From the NCBI RefSeq assembly GCF_024734895.1, contig NZ_CP091430.1, forward strand, positions 1,149,001 through 1,213,000: a DNA stretch of 64,000 nt, given 5' to 3'. The notes beneath the pieces are model-generated. The model ran no database searches, was not told the DNA's origin, and saw nothing but the letters and a program-made list of their open reading frames with translations. Each line of letters opens with the position of its first letter. Within the stretch, counting starts at the first letter, position 1. This document shows positions 34,482-43,651 of this stretch, piece by piece. A program made the position numbers and the translations under genes. This DNA comes from Paenibacillus spongiae (GTDB lineage: Bacteria; Bacillota; Bacilli; Paenibacillales; Paenibacillaceae).

Positions 34482-37400
34482 ATGGCAGGGATCGGATTCG
34501 AGCTGCGCAAGTTATTTCAAGGGCAAGGATTAATCAATCATGTCCGTGCCTATGCCTACTCCTCCTTAACGACGATTGGGCCGATGATTCTATGTATGTT
34601 TCTGATCATTGCGCTCCAAAGGATGATGTCCTCGAATGATGCGAGTTATTTGGAGTGGGAGCTGTATATCGCAACGGTAACCTATTGCTTTATCTTCTCC
34701 ATCGTTATTACGAGCGGTATCTCCATGGTACTGACCCGCTTCTTGGCCGACATGCTTTATCAGAAGAAATTCGATCATATGCTATCTTCCTTCTACGGAG
34801 CGCTTATAGTCAGTTTGCCGCTTGGCGGCCTGGCCGCGTGGATCTTCCTGCAGGGTGTTACGGCAAGCACCGGGTATAAGATCGGGGCCTATCTCTTCTT
34901 CATGGAGCTTATTATCATCTGGATTCAGAGCGTTTACTTATCTGCGCTGAAGGATTATGTACGCATTGTCCGCAGCTTTGCGATCGGTGTGGTTGCGGCG
35001 CTGGCTTCGGGCTGGCTCTTATTTTCCTTTACGGAGCTTCAATCCACCACGGCAGCTCTTTTATCCATTGATGTCGGCTTTTTTGTCATATGCACGATGT
35101 CGATGCAACACTTTAAACAAATGTTTCCGGGATCGAAGAGCAAGCTGTTCTTTTCGTTTCTTTCGTATTTCAAGAAATATCCGGCGCTCTTCTTTACAGG
35201 ATGCTTCATGTACGCGGGGGTGTACATTCATAATTTCATCTATTGGTTCGGTCCGGACGGGAGAGAAATCGCGAATCAATATCTCATTATGCCGATCTAT
35301 GATTTGCCTGTCTTCTACGCGTTTCTGTCGGTAGTGCCGTCGCTCGTCCTGTTCGTCGTTTCGATTGAAACGTCTTTCTACGAGAAGTTTCGCGTTTATT
35401 ACCTTCAGGTGCTTGACGGGGGGACGCTTCAGGAAATCAATAAAGCGAAGAAAGCGATGCAGCGCACATTAATCCGGGAGATCGGATTTTTAATGGAAGT
35501 TCAATTGCTATTCACCGTCCTGTCGATCGCGATCGGCATGAAGCTGCTGCCGAAAATCGGGTTTACGATGGCGCAACTGGATGTGTTCATCGTCCTCGTA
35601 TTGGGCTATTTCCTCTTTATTATGATGTTTGTATTTCTGCATATTCTTATGTACTTCGATGACCGGAAAGGCGTCCTTGGCATCAGCGGCCTATTCGTTC
35701 TGATGAGCGCGGGATTCACGTATTGGACGATGATGCGGGGAGACGACGGTCTCGGGATGTTTATTGCGGCATTCACGGGTCTGGCCGCTGTTATTCTCCG
35801 GCTGCTGTACGTGCTGCGCAATATTGATTACTTTACGTTCTGCTCGCAGCCGCTCATGACGAAGGGGAAGGTGCCGATGACGAAAACGCCGATTGTCAAA
35901 TCATCTACGGTATTGTCCACTATGATTGTTATGGCTTTACTGCTGTCCGCTTGCTCAAGCGAAGCCACCGATAATAAGGAAGGAAAGACCGCCGAGGTCG
36001 GTGCACCCGTTACGGCAGCCGCTCCCAGTGACGGTCTGACGGAAGACAAGCGCATCTATGACCGGGATGAGGACGGATCTCTGAAGGCCTTATACATCAC
36101 GATCCTGCCAGATAAGAAGGATAACGAACAGCCGGTTAATTGGTACGCGCTAAACCGCATGACGGACCGTTATAGCGAAGAGAACCTGGAGGTCATCGTT
36201 CAGGAAGGCAAAACGGGCGGCAGCGGACCGGCGCAAGGCGAGTTCGGCTATGGCCAAACGAGCGCGAATGCCAAAATAAGCTTGAGGGGTAATACGGCGC
36301 GGTATGCCTCGCAGAAGTCTTATAAAATTAAACTCTATGACGATGCCGGACTTTGGCAGAATCAGCGGACGCCCAATCTCAACAAGCATATTATGGATCT
36401 GTCCAGATTGAGAAACAAACTGAGCTTTGATTTAATGGAGACGATTCCGGATATGACGAGCTTGCGGACGCAGTTCGTTCAGCTCTATGTCAAGGACCTG
36501 TCGGAAGGGGGCGCCAATGCGGCCTATCAGGATTACGGCTTATATACGCATATTGAACAGCCGAACGAGATGTTTCTGAAATCGCATTGGCTTGATCCGA
36601 ACGGCAATTTGTACAAGGTTACGTTCTTCGAATTCCAGCGCTATCCCGAGCAGATTAAGTCGCATAACGACCCCGCCTATGACAAGAAAGCCTTCGAGAC
36701 CATTCTTGAAATTAAAGGCCGGGAAGAACACGATAAATTAATCAGCATGCTGGATGACTTGAATAATATGCAAATTCCGATCGATGATGTCGTCGAAAAG
36801 CATTTCGATCTCGAGAATTTGCTGACGTGGACTGCCATGAACATTCTGATGGACAATATGGACACCGATGCTAACAACTTTTACTTATACTCGCCTCTGA
36901 ATTCGGATAAATGGTATTTTATGCCTTGGGATTATGACGGAGGCTGGGAGCTTCAAAGAAAGAAGAATGATATCCATCTGTATCAGAATGGGCTTAGCAA
37001 CTATTGGGCGAATACGCTGCATAACCGCTATTTCCGCACGCAGGAGCATATTCAGCAGCTGACCGATAAGATTGAGGAGCTCTCGCAGAAATATATTAAT
37101 AAGGATACCGTCGCCAAGCAAATTGACAAATACCGGGAGACAGTCAAGCCGTACTTGTACAGGCATCCGGATATTCAATTTTTGCCGGGAGTAAATAAAG
37201 ACCTCGATAAAGAGCTGGAGCTCTTAATTAATACGCCGGAACGAGGTAAGCAGCGGTATCTGGATGATCTCGAGAAGCCAAGGCCGTTCTTCCTTCATGA
37301 TGTCGAATTCGACGGCGATAAATTAAACTTGGCATGGGATATCTCGTATGATTTTCAAGGCGAAGACCTCACATATGATCTCGCAGTCGCCAAAGACCCA

Positions 37401-37595
37401 CTATTTACGCAGGTCGTGGCGGAGAAGAAAGGACTTCAACTCAACAGCGTTTCAATCAATGCGCTGAAATCGGGCACCTATTACTGGAAGGTAATTGCCC
37501 GGGATTCTAGCGGGCATGAGCAGGTTGCATTCGATTATTACTTGAACGAAGAAGGCGACTATTACTACGGGCTGAGAGAATTTGAGGTGGAGTAG
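34482..37595 (+). CDS. PelG-like exporter fused in frame to a CotH-kinase lipoprotein
   Basis: A 1037-residue open frame. Residues 1-460 are PelG: the conserved start M-A-G-I-G-F-E-L-R-K-L-F and about 12 membrane helices of the MATE-like flippase class. At residue 466 (ATG 35877) a second, complete start occurs with an upstream GGGGAAGGTG, a signal sequence and the lipobox L-L-L-S-A-C (C491). Residues about 570-860 form a CotH-type atypical kinase domain with P-W-D-Y-D-G-G-W (D817, D819), then an FnIII-like domain to the end. There is no stop codon between the halves. It may be one fused protein, or PelG plus a separately initiated lipoprotein kinase that is anchored outside. The VTC and DUF4956 genes follow. 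Confidence 0.88.
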   Translation: MAGIGFELRKLFQGQGLINHVRAYAYSSLTTIGPMILCMFLIIALQRMMSSNDASYLEWELYIATVTYCFIFSIVITSGISMVLTRFLADMLYQKKFDHMLSSFYGALIVSLPLGGLAAWIFLQGVTASTGYKIGAYLFFMELIIIWIQSVYLSALKDYVRIVRSFAIGVVAALASGWLLFSFTELQSTTAALLSIDVGFFVICTMSMQHFKQMFPGSKSKLFFSFLSYFKKYPALFFTGCFMYAGVYIHNFIYWFGPDGREIANQYLIMPIYDLPVFYAFLSVVPSLVLFVVSIETSFYEKFRVYYLQVLDGGTLQEINKAKKAMQRTLIREIGFLMEVQLLFTVLSIAIGMKLLPKIGFTMAQLDVFIVLVLGYFLFIMMFVFLHILMYFDDRKGVLGISGLFVLMSAGFTYWTMMRGDDGLGMFIAAFTGLAAVILRLLYVLRNIDYFTFCSQPLMTKGKVPMTKTPIVKSSTVLSTMIVMALLLSACSSEATDNKEGKTAEVGAPVTAAAPSDGLTEDKRIYDRDEDGSLKALYITILPDKKDNEQPVNWYALNRMTDRYSEENLEVIVQEGKTGGSGPAQGEFGYGQTSANAKISLRGNTARYASQKSYKIKLYDDAGLWQNQRTPNLNKHIMDLSRLRNKLSFDLMETIPDMTSLRTQFVQLYVKDLSEGGANAAYQDYGLYTHIEQPNEMFLKSHWLDPNGNLYKVTFFEFQRYPEQIKSHNDPAYDKKAFETILEIKGREEHDKLISMLDDLNNMQIPIDDVVEKHFDLENLLTWTAMNILMDNMDTDANNFYLYSPLNSDKWYFMPWDYDGGWELQRKKNDIHLYQNGLSNYWANTLHNRYFRTQEHIQQLTDKIEELSQKYINKDTVAKQIDKYRETVKPYLYRHPDIQFLPGVNKDLDKELELLINTPERGKQRYLDDLEKPRPFFLHDVEFDGDKLNLAWDISYDFQGEDLTYDLAVAKDPLFTQVVAEKKGLQLNSVSINALKSGTYYWKVIARDSSGHEQVAFDYYLNEEGDYYYGLREFEVE

Positions 37596-37596
37596 C

Positions 37597-38304
37597 ATGG
37601 AGTTCCAGGGAAAGAAACTAAGACATGAGTATAAGTATTACTTGCATACCCATGACTACATGGCCTTAAGACATAAAGTTTCCCAGCTGCTGACCATGGA
37701 CCGGAACTCGGTTGATGCGGACGGTTACGAAATACGGAGCTTGTATTTCGACGGTCCTCACAGGCATTCGCTGCATGATAAGAACGATGGCATCTTTAGC
37801 CGGGAAAAGTACCGCATCCGGATTTACAATGGCTCCGACGCCAAAATTACGGTGGAGCGCAAGAGCAAGTTCGGGGAGTACGTATGCAAAGAGTCCGCTC
37901 CTATCACGCGGCAGGAATACGGTGCTCTGCTAAGCGGCTCGTATACGTTTCTGAAAGAACGGGAGAGCGCGCTCCTGCAGGAGTTTTATGCCGCGCTGAG
38001 CCGGGGATTCCGGCCCATTACGATCGTTAATTATGTTCGGGAGGCCTATATCTACGAGCCTGGCAACGTTCGGATTACATTCGATAAGCGGTTAAGCGCT
38101 GGCATCAACACCTGCAATCTGTTTCATCCCGACCTGGTGCTCGAGGAGGTTCTATCCGCTCCTCTGACTATTCTGGAGGTTAAATACGATTCCTTTCTCC
38201 CGGATCATATACGCAAGCTGATGCAGCTTGAAAGCCATAATCGCTCATCCATCTCCAAATATGTCCTCTGCCGGGAAGCGGGCATTATCCATTTTAAAGA
38301 ATAG
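37597..38304 (+). CDS. VTC domain protein (polyphosphate polymerase family)
   Basis: A 235-residue protein of the VTC superfamily. Seen are the opening R-H-E-Y-K-Y-Y-L, then E-I-R-S-L-Y-F-D-G, R-E-K-Y-R-I-R-I-Y-N and the charged strand T-V-E-R-K-S-K. These basic residues line the tunnel where eukaryotic VTC4 makes polyphosphate from ATP. It has no membrane segment of its own. Bacterial members usually sit beside DUF4956 and CotH genes, as here, and their product is unsettled. Start ATG 37597 follows GAGGTGGAG, two bases after the CotH stop. Confidence 0.88.
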   Translation: MEFQGKKLRHEYKYYLHTHDYMALRHKVSQLLTMDRNSVDADGYEIRSLYFDGPHRHSLHDKNDGIFSREKYRIRIYNGSDAKITVERKSKFGEYVCKESAPITRQEYGALLSGSYTFLKERESALLQEFYAALSRGFRPITIVNYVREAYIYEPGNVRITFDKRLSAGINTCNLFHPDLVLEEVLSAPLTILEVKYDSFLPDHIRKLMQLESHNRSSISKYVLCREAGIIHFKE

Positions 38305-38322
38305 AGAGTTAGAGGTGCTAAT

Positions 38323-39003
38323 GTGGGAGAAACGGTAAATTTTCAAGATATTATCAAGAAAAGCATGCTTCATCTGGAGGCATTCCGCAATATTTCCTAT
38401 GTCGACATGGTGCTGGGATTATTATGCTCATTCGCTATCGGATTGTTTATCTATTGGATCTACCGCAAGACGTTCCGAGGCGTCGTGTACAGCTATAATT
38501 ACAATGTTTCATTCGTATTGATGGCCGTCATCACCTCGCTTATTATTATGACGATCAGTACCAACATCGTATTGTCGCTCGGGATGGTCGGTGCGCTCAG
38601 CATCGTCCGGTTTCGTACGGCGGTCAAGGATCCGCTTGATGTCGTATATATGTTCTGGGCGATCTCGGCAGGAATCGCGAGCGGTGCGAAGCTGTACCCG
38701 CTGGCCTTGTTCGGCTCTCTGGTCATCGGCTTAATCATCGTCTGGCTGTCCCGGCGCAAGATTAAGGAGCAGGCGTATCTGCTTATTATCCGCCATTCGG
38801 AGATCGCCGCCGACGAGATTCGCGTACAGCTGCGCAAGCTGGACGGCAAGCTGAAGTCCAAGACCGTGCGCAAGGATTTTACGGAGGTTACGGTCGAAGT
38901 GATGCTTCGCGACGACAATACTTCATTCGTGCATACGATTTCGAATATCGAGGGCGTGCATGATGCATCCCTTGTCAACTATACGGGCGATTACGCTCAG
39001 TAG
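38323..39003 (+). CDS. DUF4956 membrane protein
   Basis: A 226-residue protein with four predicted membrane helices in its first 150 residues. The conserved core is S-L-G-M-V-G-A-L-S-I-V-R-F-R-T-A-V-K-D-P, and a cytosolic alpha/beta tail of about 75 residues follows. The family (resembling MgtC-type folds by topology) is regularly encoded next to VTC and CotH genes and may form the membrane channel or anchor for the VTC protein. The GTG start at 38323 follows AGAGGTG. Last gene of the Pel operon; a terminator follows 55 bases later. Confidence 0.85.
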   Translation: MGETVNFQDIIKKSMLHLEAFRNISYVDMVLGLLCSFAIGLFIYWIYRKTFRGVVYSYNYNVSFVLMAVITSLIIMTISTNIVLSLGMVGALSIVRFRTAVKDPLDVVYMFWAISAGIASGAKLYPLALFGSLVIGLIIVWLSRRKIKEQAYLLIIRHSEIAADEIRVQLRKLDGKLKSKTVRKDFTEVTVEVMLRDDNTSFVHTISNIEGVHDASLVNYTGDYAQ

Positions 39004-39057
39004 ACTGACGTTAGCCATAAGCAGCAAACGGATGAGCAGGATCTCCGGCAACAGGAG

Positions 39058-39103
39058 GACCGTGGTTTTCTACATACAGTAGAGAATCACGGTCTTTCTC
39101 TGT
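39058..39103 (+). terminator. terminator of the Pel operon
   Basis: The stem GACCGTG / CACGGTC extended by TTTTCTA / TAGAGAA around a short loop is followed by TTTCTCTGTT. Confidence 0.75.
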
Positions 39104-39254
39104 TGTATGGACTGTACCGCGAGCAAAACCGAAGTAAACGGGTTTAATGAATGAATGGAATAATCTGTTGAATAAGGAGGAGAAAGGCGTCCGTACGCCT
39201 GATTCTTAAGCTTTATTTACTTAAACTCAACATGCCGTTGACTCTGTTGTAACA

Positions 39255-39264
39255 AAACCGGTTT
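39255..39264. promoter_or_regulatory. candidate LacI-family operator
   Basis: The perfect palindrome AAACCGGTTT with central CG, about 55 bases before the LacI-type gene start, fits the operator style of this family and suggests autoregulation of cluster 3. Confidence 0.4.
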
Positions 39265-39317
39265 AACATAGCGTTAGGAATTATTCCTGCGTTAGTCCGA
39301 AGCAAGGAGGTAAACAC

Positions 39318-40355
39318 TTGGCTACGATTGATGATGTAGCGAAAGCAGCCGGGGTTTCGAAAAGCACAGTATCTAGCGTGTTCAGCAGAAAGAGGCCGAT
39401 CAGCAAGGAGGTAACGGAACGGGTTCTCGTCGTGGCGAACCAATTGAACTATAAGCCGAATTTTTGGGCCAGAACGTTAACCAACAAGACGACCAACATT
39501 ATAGGCCTTAACATGCAGGGGGAAAAAATCAAGTTTAGCCAATTTCATCTTACGCTCATGAACGGTGTATTGAAGGAATGCTACGATCACGGCTACCGAC
39601 TGCTGGTCAACACGCTGTCGGGCGAGTATTTAAGCCAAGTGGAGCATCTGTCGTCCAATCCGGTGGACGGGGAAATACTGCTTGATCCATCCCAGAATGA
39701 TCCGCGGATCAGCGAACTGGTTTTGCAGGAGCATCCGCTTGTCGTCATCGGCAGACCATCGTTCGAATTCGAGTCCCGCATCTGCTACGTCGACAATGAT
39801 AATCTGCATACGGCCCAGAAGGTGACGGAATATTTGCTTGAGCTTGGACACCGCCGAATTTTGTTCTTGAACGCTTCGAGATCGCGGACGGTCTCGGAGG
39901 ACCGGGCGAACGGTTATCTCAGAGCCTTCAAAAAATTAAAATTGACGAGCGATTCCAATCTTATCGTGTACAAAGACGATGCATTGCATTCCGCGGAGTA
40001 TGGCTATTTTTATATGAAACAGATGATGAGCGCGAGTCATGGGATAACGGCGGTTATTACAGACTCCGACAAGGTGGCTCTGGGCATCTATCAGGGAGCC
40101 AAGGAGATGAATATATCGATCCCGTCCGATCTATCTGTATTTGCGTTCAGCAACGATTCGATCTTTGCGCATGAATTTACCCCATCCTTATCGGGTGTCA
40201 GATTGAACGGTGAAACGCTGGGCAGCGCGGCCGCCAAGCTGTTGATCGATCAATTAAAGCAGGGTGAACAGATCGCTACACGCATCCTTATTCCAACCGA
40301 ATTGATTATTCGCGATTCCTGCGGACCTATAAAACCTTTAGGAGGCAATTACTGA
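39318..40355 (+). CDS. LacI family transcriptional regulator of ABC cluster 3
   Basis: A 345-residue repressor. The helix-turn-helix T-I-D-D-V-A-K-A-A-G-V-S-K-S-T-V-S opens the protein, followed by the hinge region and a periplasmic-binding-protein-like sugar sensor (about 60-330). TTG 39318 is supported by AAGGAGG eight bases upstream. The binding-protein gene begins one base after its stop codon, so regulator and transporter share one transcript and the repressor should respond to the transported sugar. Confidence 0.93.
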   Translation: MATIDDVAKAAGVSKSTVSSVFSRKRPISKEVTERVLVVANQLNYKPNFWARTLTNKTTNIIGLNMQGEKIKFSQFHLTLMNGVLKECYDHGYRLLVNTLSGEYLSQVEHLSSNPVDGEILLDPSQNDPRISELVLQEHPLVVIGRPSFEFESRICYVDNDNLHTAQKVTEYLLELGHRRILFLNASRSRTVSEDRANGYLRAFKKLKLTSDSNLIVYKDDALHSAEYGYFYMKQMMSASHGITAVITDSDKVALGIYQGAKEMNISIPSDLSVFAFSNDSIFAHEFTPSLSGVRLNGETLGSAAAKLLIDQLKQGEQIATRILIPTELIIRDSCGPIKPLGGNY

Positions 40356-40356
40356 T

Positions 40357-41757
40357 ATGTTTAAGAAACGCATTATGCTGGGAACTGCTGCTGTTCTGCT
40401 CTTCTCTTCCATCTTGACTGCTTGCGGGGGAGAATACAAACCGTCCAATAGCGCCGAAACGGGCAGCGAGGAGCAAGGAACGCTGCGTATTCTGAGCGGG
40501 GTCGTCGGCGGCAAGACCCCGGAAGAGAATGATCTGTTCCAGAAGGAAGTAGAGCGTCTCACAGGCATGAAGGTGACGATCGAGAAGCCGAGCACCGACT
40601 ACGACAAGAAGCTGCTGACTTCCATCTCCAATGGCGAGAAATATGACCTTGTCTATATGAATCAAGGCGTAATGGACAAGCTTGTCGAGCAGGGTGCGCT
40701 GACGGATCTGACCAGTCAAATTGAGGCGTCCAAAGTACTGAGCGATCCTGCCGTCATTCCGGCCGAAGAATGGGACATGATCAAGTATGACGATAAAATT
40801 TACAGTGTATTCAACAAGTTCGAGGGCGGTACGCTTCCGATAGTCCGCAAGGATTGGCTGGACAAGCTCGGCCTGCAGGAGCCGAAGACATTGGATGAAT
40901 TCTACAATGTGCTGAAGGCTTTCAAGGAGCAGGATCCGGACGGTAACGGAAAAGACGATACGTATGGTCTGTCTACTTCAGGCTTGTATGATATCCAAGG
41001 TTTTATGAGTGCAGCCGGATTGAAGTATAAATATGTGATCGACAGCGATGGCAAGCGTACCATTCCATACGCGACCGAACAAGCCGTTCCGATGTACGAT
41101 TGGTTCGCGAAGCTGTACAAGGAAGGCATTCTGGACCCGAACTTTGCAACGAATGACACCAAGAAGATGAGAGACTTGTTCTTGACGAACCGTGTAGGCA
41201 TGGTCACGTATTGGGATGCTTGGGTCGGCCAATTCAACAACCTGGGCCAGAAGGACAATCCGAAATTTGAAGCGAAAGGAATTGCCGGCGCTCTTGGTCC
41301 GGACGGCAAGATCATTCTGCGGCGCGGCGAGCCTTCCGTATGGGGCATTCCGGTGAATGCCGAGCATCCGGAGCTGGCAATGAAGTTCCTGGAATTCTGG
41401 CATTCGGAGCAAGGCAACCTGCTGGGCACGATCGGGATCGAAGGGCATGATTATACGGTCGCGAACGGCAAGTATGAGCTGACTGCCGAAGGTGAAAGCC
41501 ACAGCATGGATCATGGCGCTCCATTCGTATACAACACGAACTTCAAAAATCCGTTCGGCGTATTGCCGGGCATTATGGAAGCAAGACAGATCATTCTGGA
41601 TAATAATGCGCAGGTTGAAATCGGAACCGAACGCTGGGCCGATGCGGAGAAAATCATTCAGAACTATGCTTTCCAGGCGATGATGGGCAAGATGCCTGCT
41701 GCCGAGGCAGTCAAGAGCATGAACGATGAGTTGAAGGCGGCCGATCTGATCGATTAA
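40357..41757 (+). CDS. sugar-binding lipoprotein of ABC cluster 3
   Basis: A 466-residue solute-binding protein. The lipobox I-L-T-A-C places the lipidated cysteine at residue 23. A loop D-P-D-G-N-G-K-D-D-T-Y-G near residues 190-200 looks like an EF-hand-type calcium loop, a feature of several large oligosaccharide-binding proteins. AGGAGG precedes ATG 40357. It is followed by a hairpin and then the two permeases. The ligand is unknown; a phosphorylated or phosphate-linked product is suggested by the phosphatase genes at the operon end. Confidence 0.92.
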   Translation: MFKKRIMLGTAAVLLFSSILTACGGEYKPSNSAETGSEEQGTLRILSGVVGGKTPEENDLFQKEVERLTGMKVTIEKPSTDYDKKLLTSISNGEKYDLVYMNQGVMDKLVEQGALTDLTSQIEASKVLSDPAVIPAEEWDMIKYDDKIYSVFNKFEGGTLPIVRKDWLDKLGLQEPKTLDEFYNVLKAFKEQDPDGNGKDDTYGLSTSGLYDIQGFMSAAGLKYKYVIDSDGKRTIPYATEQAVPMYDWFAKLYKEGILDPNFATNDTKKMRDLFLTNRVGMVTYWDAWVGQFNNLGQKDNPKFEAKGIAGALGPDGKIILRRGEPSVWGIPVNAEHPELAMKFLEFWHSEQGNLLGTIGIEGHDYTVANGKYELTAEGESHSMDHGAPFVYNTNFKNPFGVLPGIMEARQIILDNNAQVEIGTERWADAEKIIQNYAFQAMMGKMPAAEAVKSMNDELKAADLID

Positions 41758-41771
41758 TCCAACATGATGGC

Positions 41772-41797
41772 AAGGGGAGTAAAGCGAGACTCCCCTT
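41772..41797 (+). other. hairpin between binding-protein and permease genes
   Basis: AAGGGGAGT / ACTCCCCTT, nine perfect pairs with an eight-base loop, followed by TAT only. It has the same position and build as the hairpins at 14294 and 51272. Confidence 0.6.
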
Positions 41798-41825
41798 TAT
41801 TAATCTATGGCGAGGTGTAACACCA

Positions 41826-42704
41826 TTGAATGTGATAAAGAGGTACGGATCGCTCTACGTCATGATTATCCCGGTCCTTGCATACTTCATCCTATTTACG
41901 TTCTACCCGCTCGTGCGGGGTTTGATCATCAGTATGCAGGAGTTTCGTGTCATCGGTGACCGGCCGTTCGTCGGTTTCAGCAACTATGCGATCGTTCTTC
42001 AAGATCCTGTGTTCTGGCAGACGATGGTCAATACGGTCCTGATCGGCGGAGGCACGCTGATTATCGGTTTTATTGCCCCGATCATCGTGGCGTTGTCCCT
42101 GAATGAAGTCATCCGCGCGGGTTTTAAGAAGTTTACCCAGATGGTCATCTACTTCCCGCATCTATTCTCGTGGGTTGTGGTCGGCGGGATCTGGATATAT
42201 ATGCTGTCGCCGGATAACGGCTTAGTCAACGGGCTGTTGAAGCTGCTGGGCATGGATCAACCGATTCATTTTATGGCAGAGAAGGAATACGCCAGATGGA
42301 TCATGATTTTCAGCAATGTATGGAAGGAAATGGGCTATAACTGCATTCTGTACTTGGCGGCGATGGTCAGCATCAATCCGTCATTATATGAAGCGGCAGA
42401 TATGGATGGAGCGGGAAGATGGCAGAAGATCCGCTATGTAACAATCCCGCAGTTAAAATCGACGATGAAAGTCGTGTTTCTGATCAATCTCCTCGGTGTC
42501 TTTAAGATATTCGATCAAATTGTCGTGATGAGCAACGGAGTCATTGCCAGACAAGTCGATGTCGTCATGGGCTATACGTATCAGAAGACGTTTATCGATT
42601 TCAAGATGGGGGTCGCCACCGCGGCTGCTTACCTTGTCATAATTTTGACGCTCGTGCTGGCCTATGTGATTCGTAAGGCGATTCGTTACGACGATCTGGA
42701 TTGA
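41826..42704 (+). CDS. CUT1 carbohydrate ABC permease, LplB type
   Basis: A 292-residue channel subunit. The first helix contains P-V-L-A-Y-F-I-L-F-T-F-Y-P-L-V-R-G, and the EAA loop is Y-E-A-A-D-M-D-G-A. The TTG start at 41826 has GAGGTG eight bases upstream. It partners with the following permease in cluster 3. Confidence 0.93.
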   Translation: MNVIKRYGSLYVMIIPVLAYFILFTFYPLVRGLIISMQEFRVIGDRPFVGFSNYAIVLQDPVFWQTMVNTVLIGGGTLIIGFIAPIIVALSLNEVIRAGFKKFTQMVIYFPHLFSWVVVGGIWIYMLSPDNGLVNGLLKLLGMDQPIHFMAEKEYARWIMIFSNVWKEMGYNCILYLAAMVSINPSLYEAADMDGAGRWQKIRYVTIPQLKSTMKVVFLINLLGVFKIFDQIVVMSNGVIARQVDVVMGYTYQKTFIDFKMGVATAAAYLVIILTLVLAYVIRKAIRYDDLD

Positions 42705-42713
42705 GGTGTACTA

Positions 42714-43586
42714 ATGAAGAACAATTACGGGCCTATCGGCTATAAGCCGAATCCGGTTGTACAGCTATTGAACGGTTTATTTCTATTATTCCTGGTCGCA
42801 ACGATGCTGATCCCGATCTGGAACACGCTGGTCATCTCGCTGTCGAGCAATGCGTCTTCGATGGAGGTCGGACTGAAGATGTGGCCGTCGGAGTTCAGCT
42901 TCGAGGGGTACCAGACGGTTTGGAAAACGGTAAGGCTGTGGGAGCCCTTCCTCAACAATACGATCGTCACGGTGGTGGGTACGACGCTCCATGTCGTGCT
43001 GAGCGCCATGGCCGGTTACGTGCTCATTCAAAGAGGGCTGCCGGGCAGAAATCTGATGATCTCGCTCATTATGCTCACGATGACCATTCCAGGGGAAGCG
43101 ATTATGATTCCCGTCTATCAGGTCGTGAAGGAGCTCGATCTGCTCAACACGCTGACTTCGCTGGTTGTATCGGGGCTAGTTTCCGGATTTAGCGTGCTGT
43201 TGATCCGCAATTATTTCTTATCGATTCCCTACGAGCTGAACGAATCGGCGCGAATCGACGGGGCGGGGAACATGTGGATTTTTGTACGGATGTACCTGCC
43301 TTTAGCTAAGGCGGGCTTGGCCACGATTGCGCTGTTCGAATTCGTCGGCAAGTGGAACCAATTTACTCCGGCGTTATTGTATATTACCGATCAGAGCAAG
43401 CTCACGCTTCAAATTGCGCTTCGGTCGCTGGTCGTTGAATCCGATGCGACGTCGAGCAACTTCTTCATGACGCCGAACGTGCGTATGGCTGGTGTCATGA
43501 TTGCCATCATTCCGCTCATTGTCATCTATCCGTTCGTACAGAAGTTTTTCGTGAAGGGGATCATGCTCGGTTCGACCAAGGAATAA
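42714..43586 (+). CDS. CUT1 carbohydrate ABC permease, YtcP type
   Basis: A 290-residue second channel subunit, ending F-V-K-G-I-M-L-G-S-T-K-E. The EAA loop is degenerate, N-E-S-A-R-I-D-G-A. ATG 42714 follows GAGGTG, nine bases after the previous stop. No ATPase gene is linked. Confidence 0.93.
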   Translation: MKNNYGPIGYKPNPVVQLLNGLFLLFLVATMLIPIWNTLVISLSSNASSMEVGLKMWPSEFSFEGYQTVWKTVRLWEPFLNNTIVTVVGTTLHVVLSAMAGYVLIQRGLPGRNLMISLIMLTMTIPGEAIMIPVYQVVKELDLLNTLTSLVVSGLVSGFSVLLIRNYFLSIPYELNESARIDGAGNMWIFVRMYLPLAKAGLATIALFEFVGKWNQFTPALLYITDQSKLTLQIALRSLVVESDATSSNFFMTPNVRMAGVMIAIIPLIVIYPFVQKFFVKGIMLGSTKE

Positions 43587-43651
43587 CAAGCCGTTATTGA
43601 TGGTGCCAGCGCAGCACGCATCCATCGGTTTTGGGATAGGAGATCAGATGA

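Larger units (their letters stand above)
39004..39317. promoter_or_regulatory. gene-free region before the LacI regulator
   Basis: It contains the Pel-operon terminator (39058-39103) and then about 210 bases with a palindromic candidate operator at 39255-39264. No gene is visible. Confidence 0.4.

Noticed and set aside
35828-36055. Minus-strand frame across the PelG-CotH junction
   Set aside because: It is antisense to the signal-peptide region and has no start signal.
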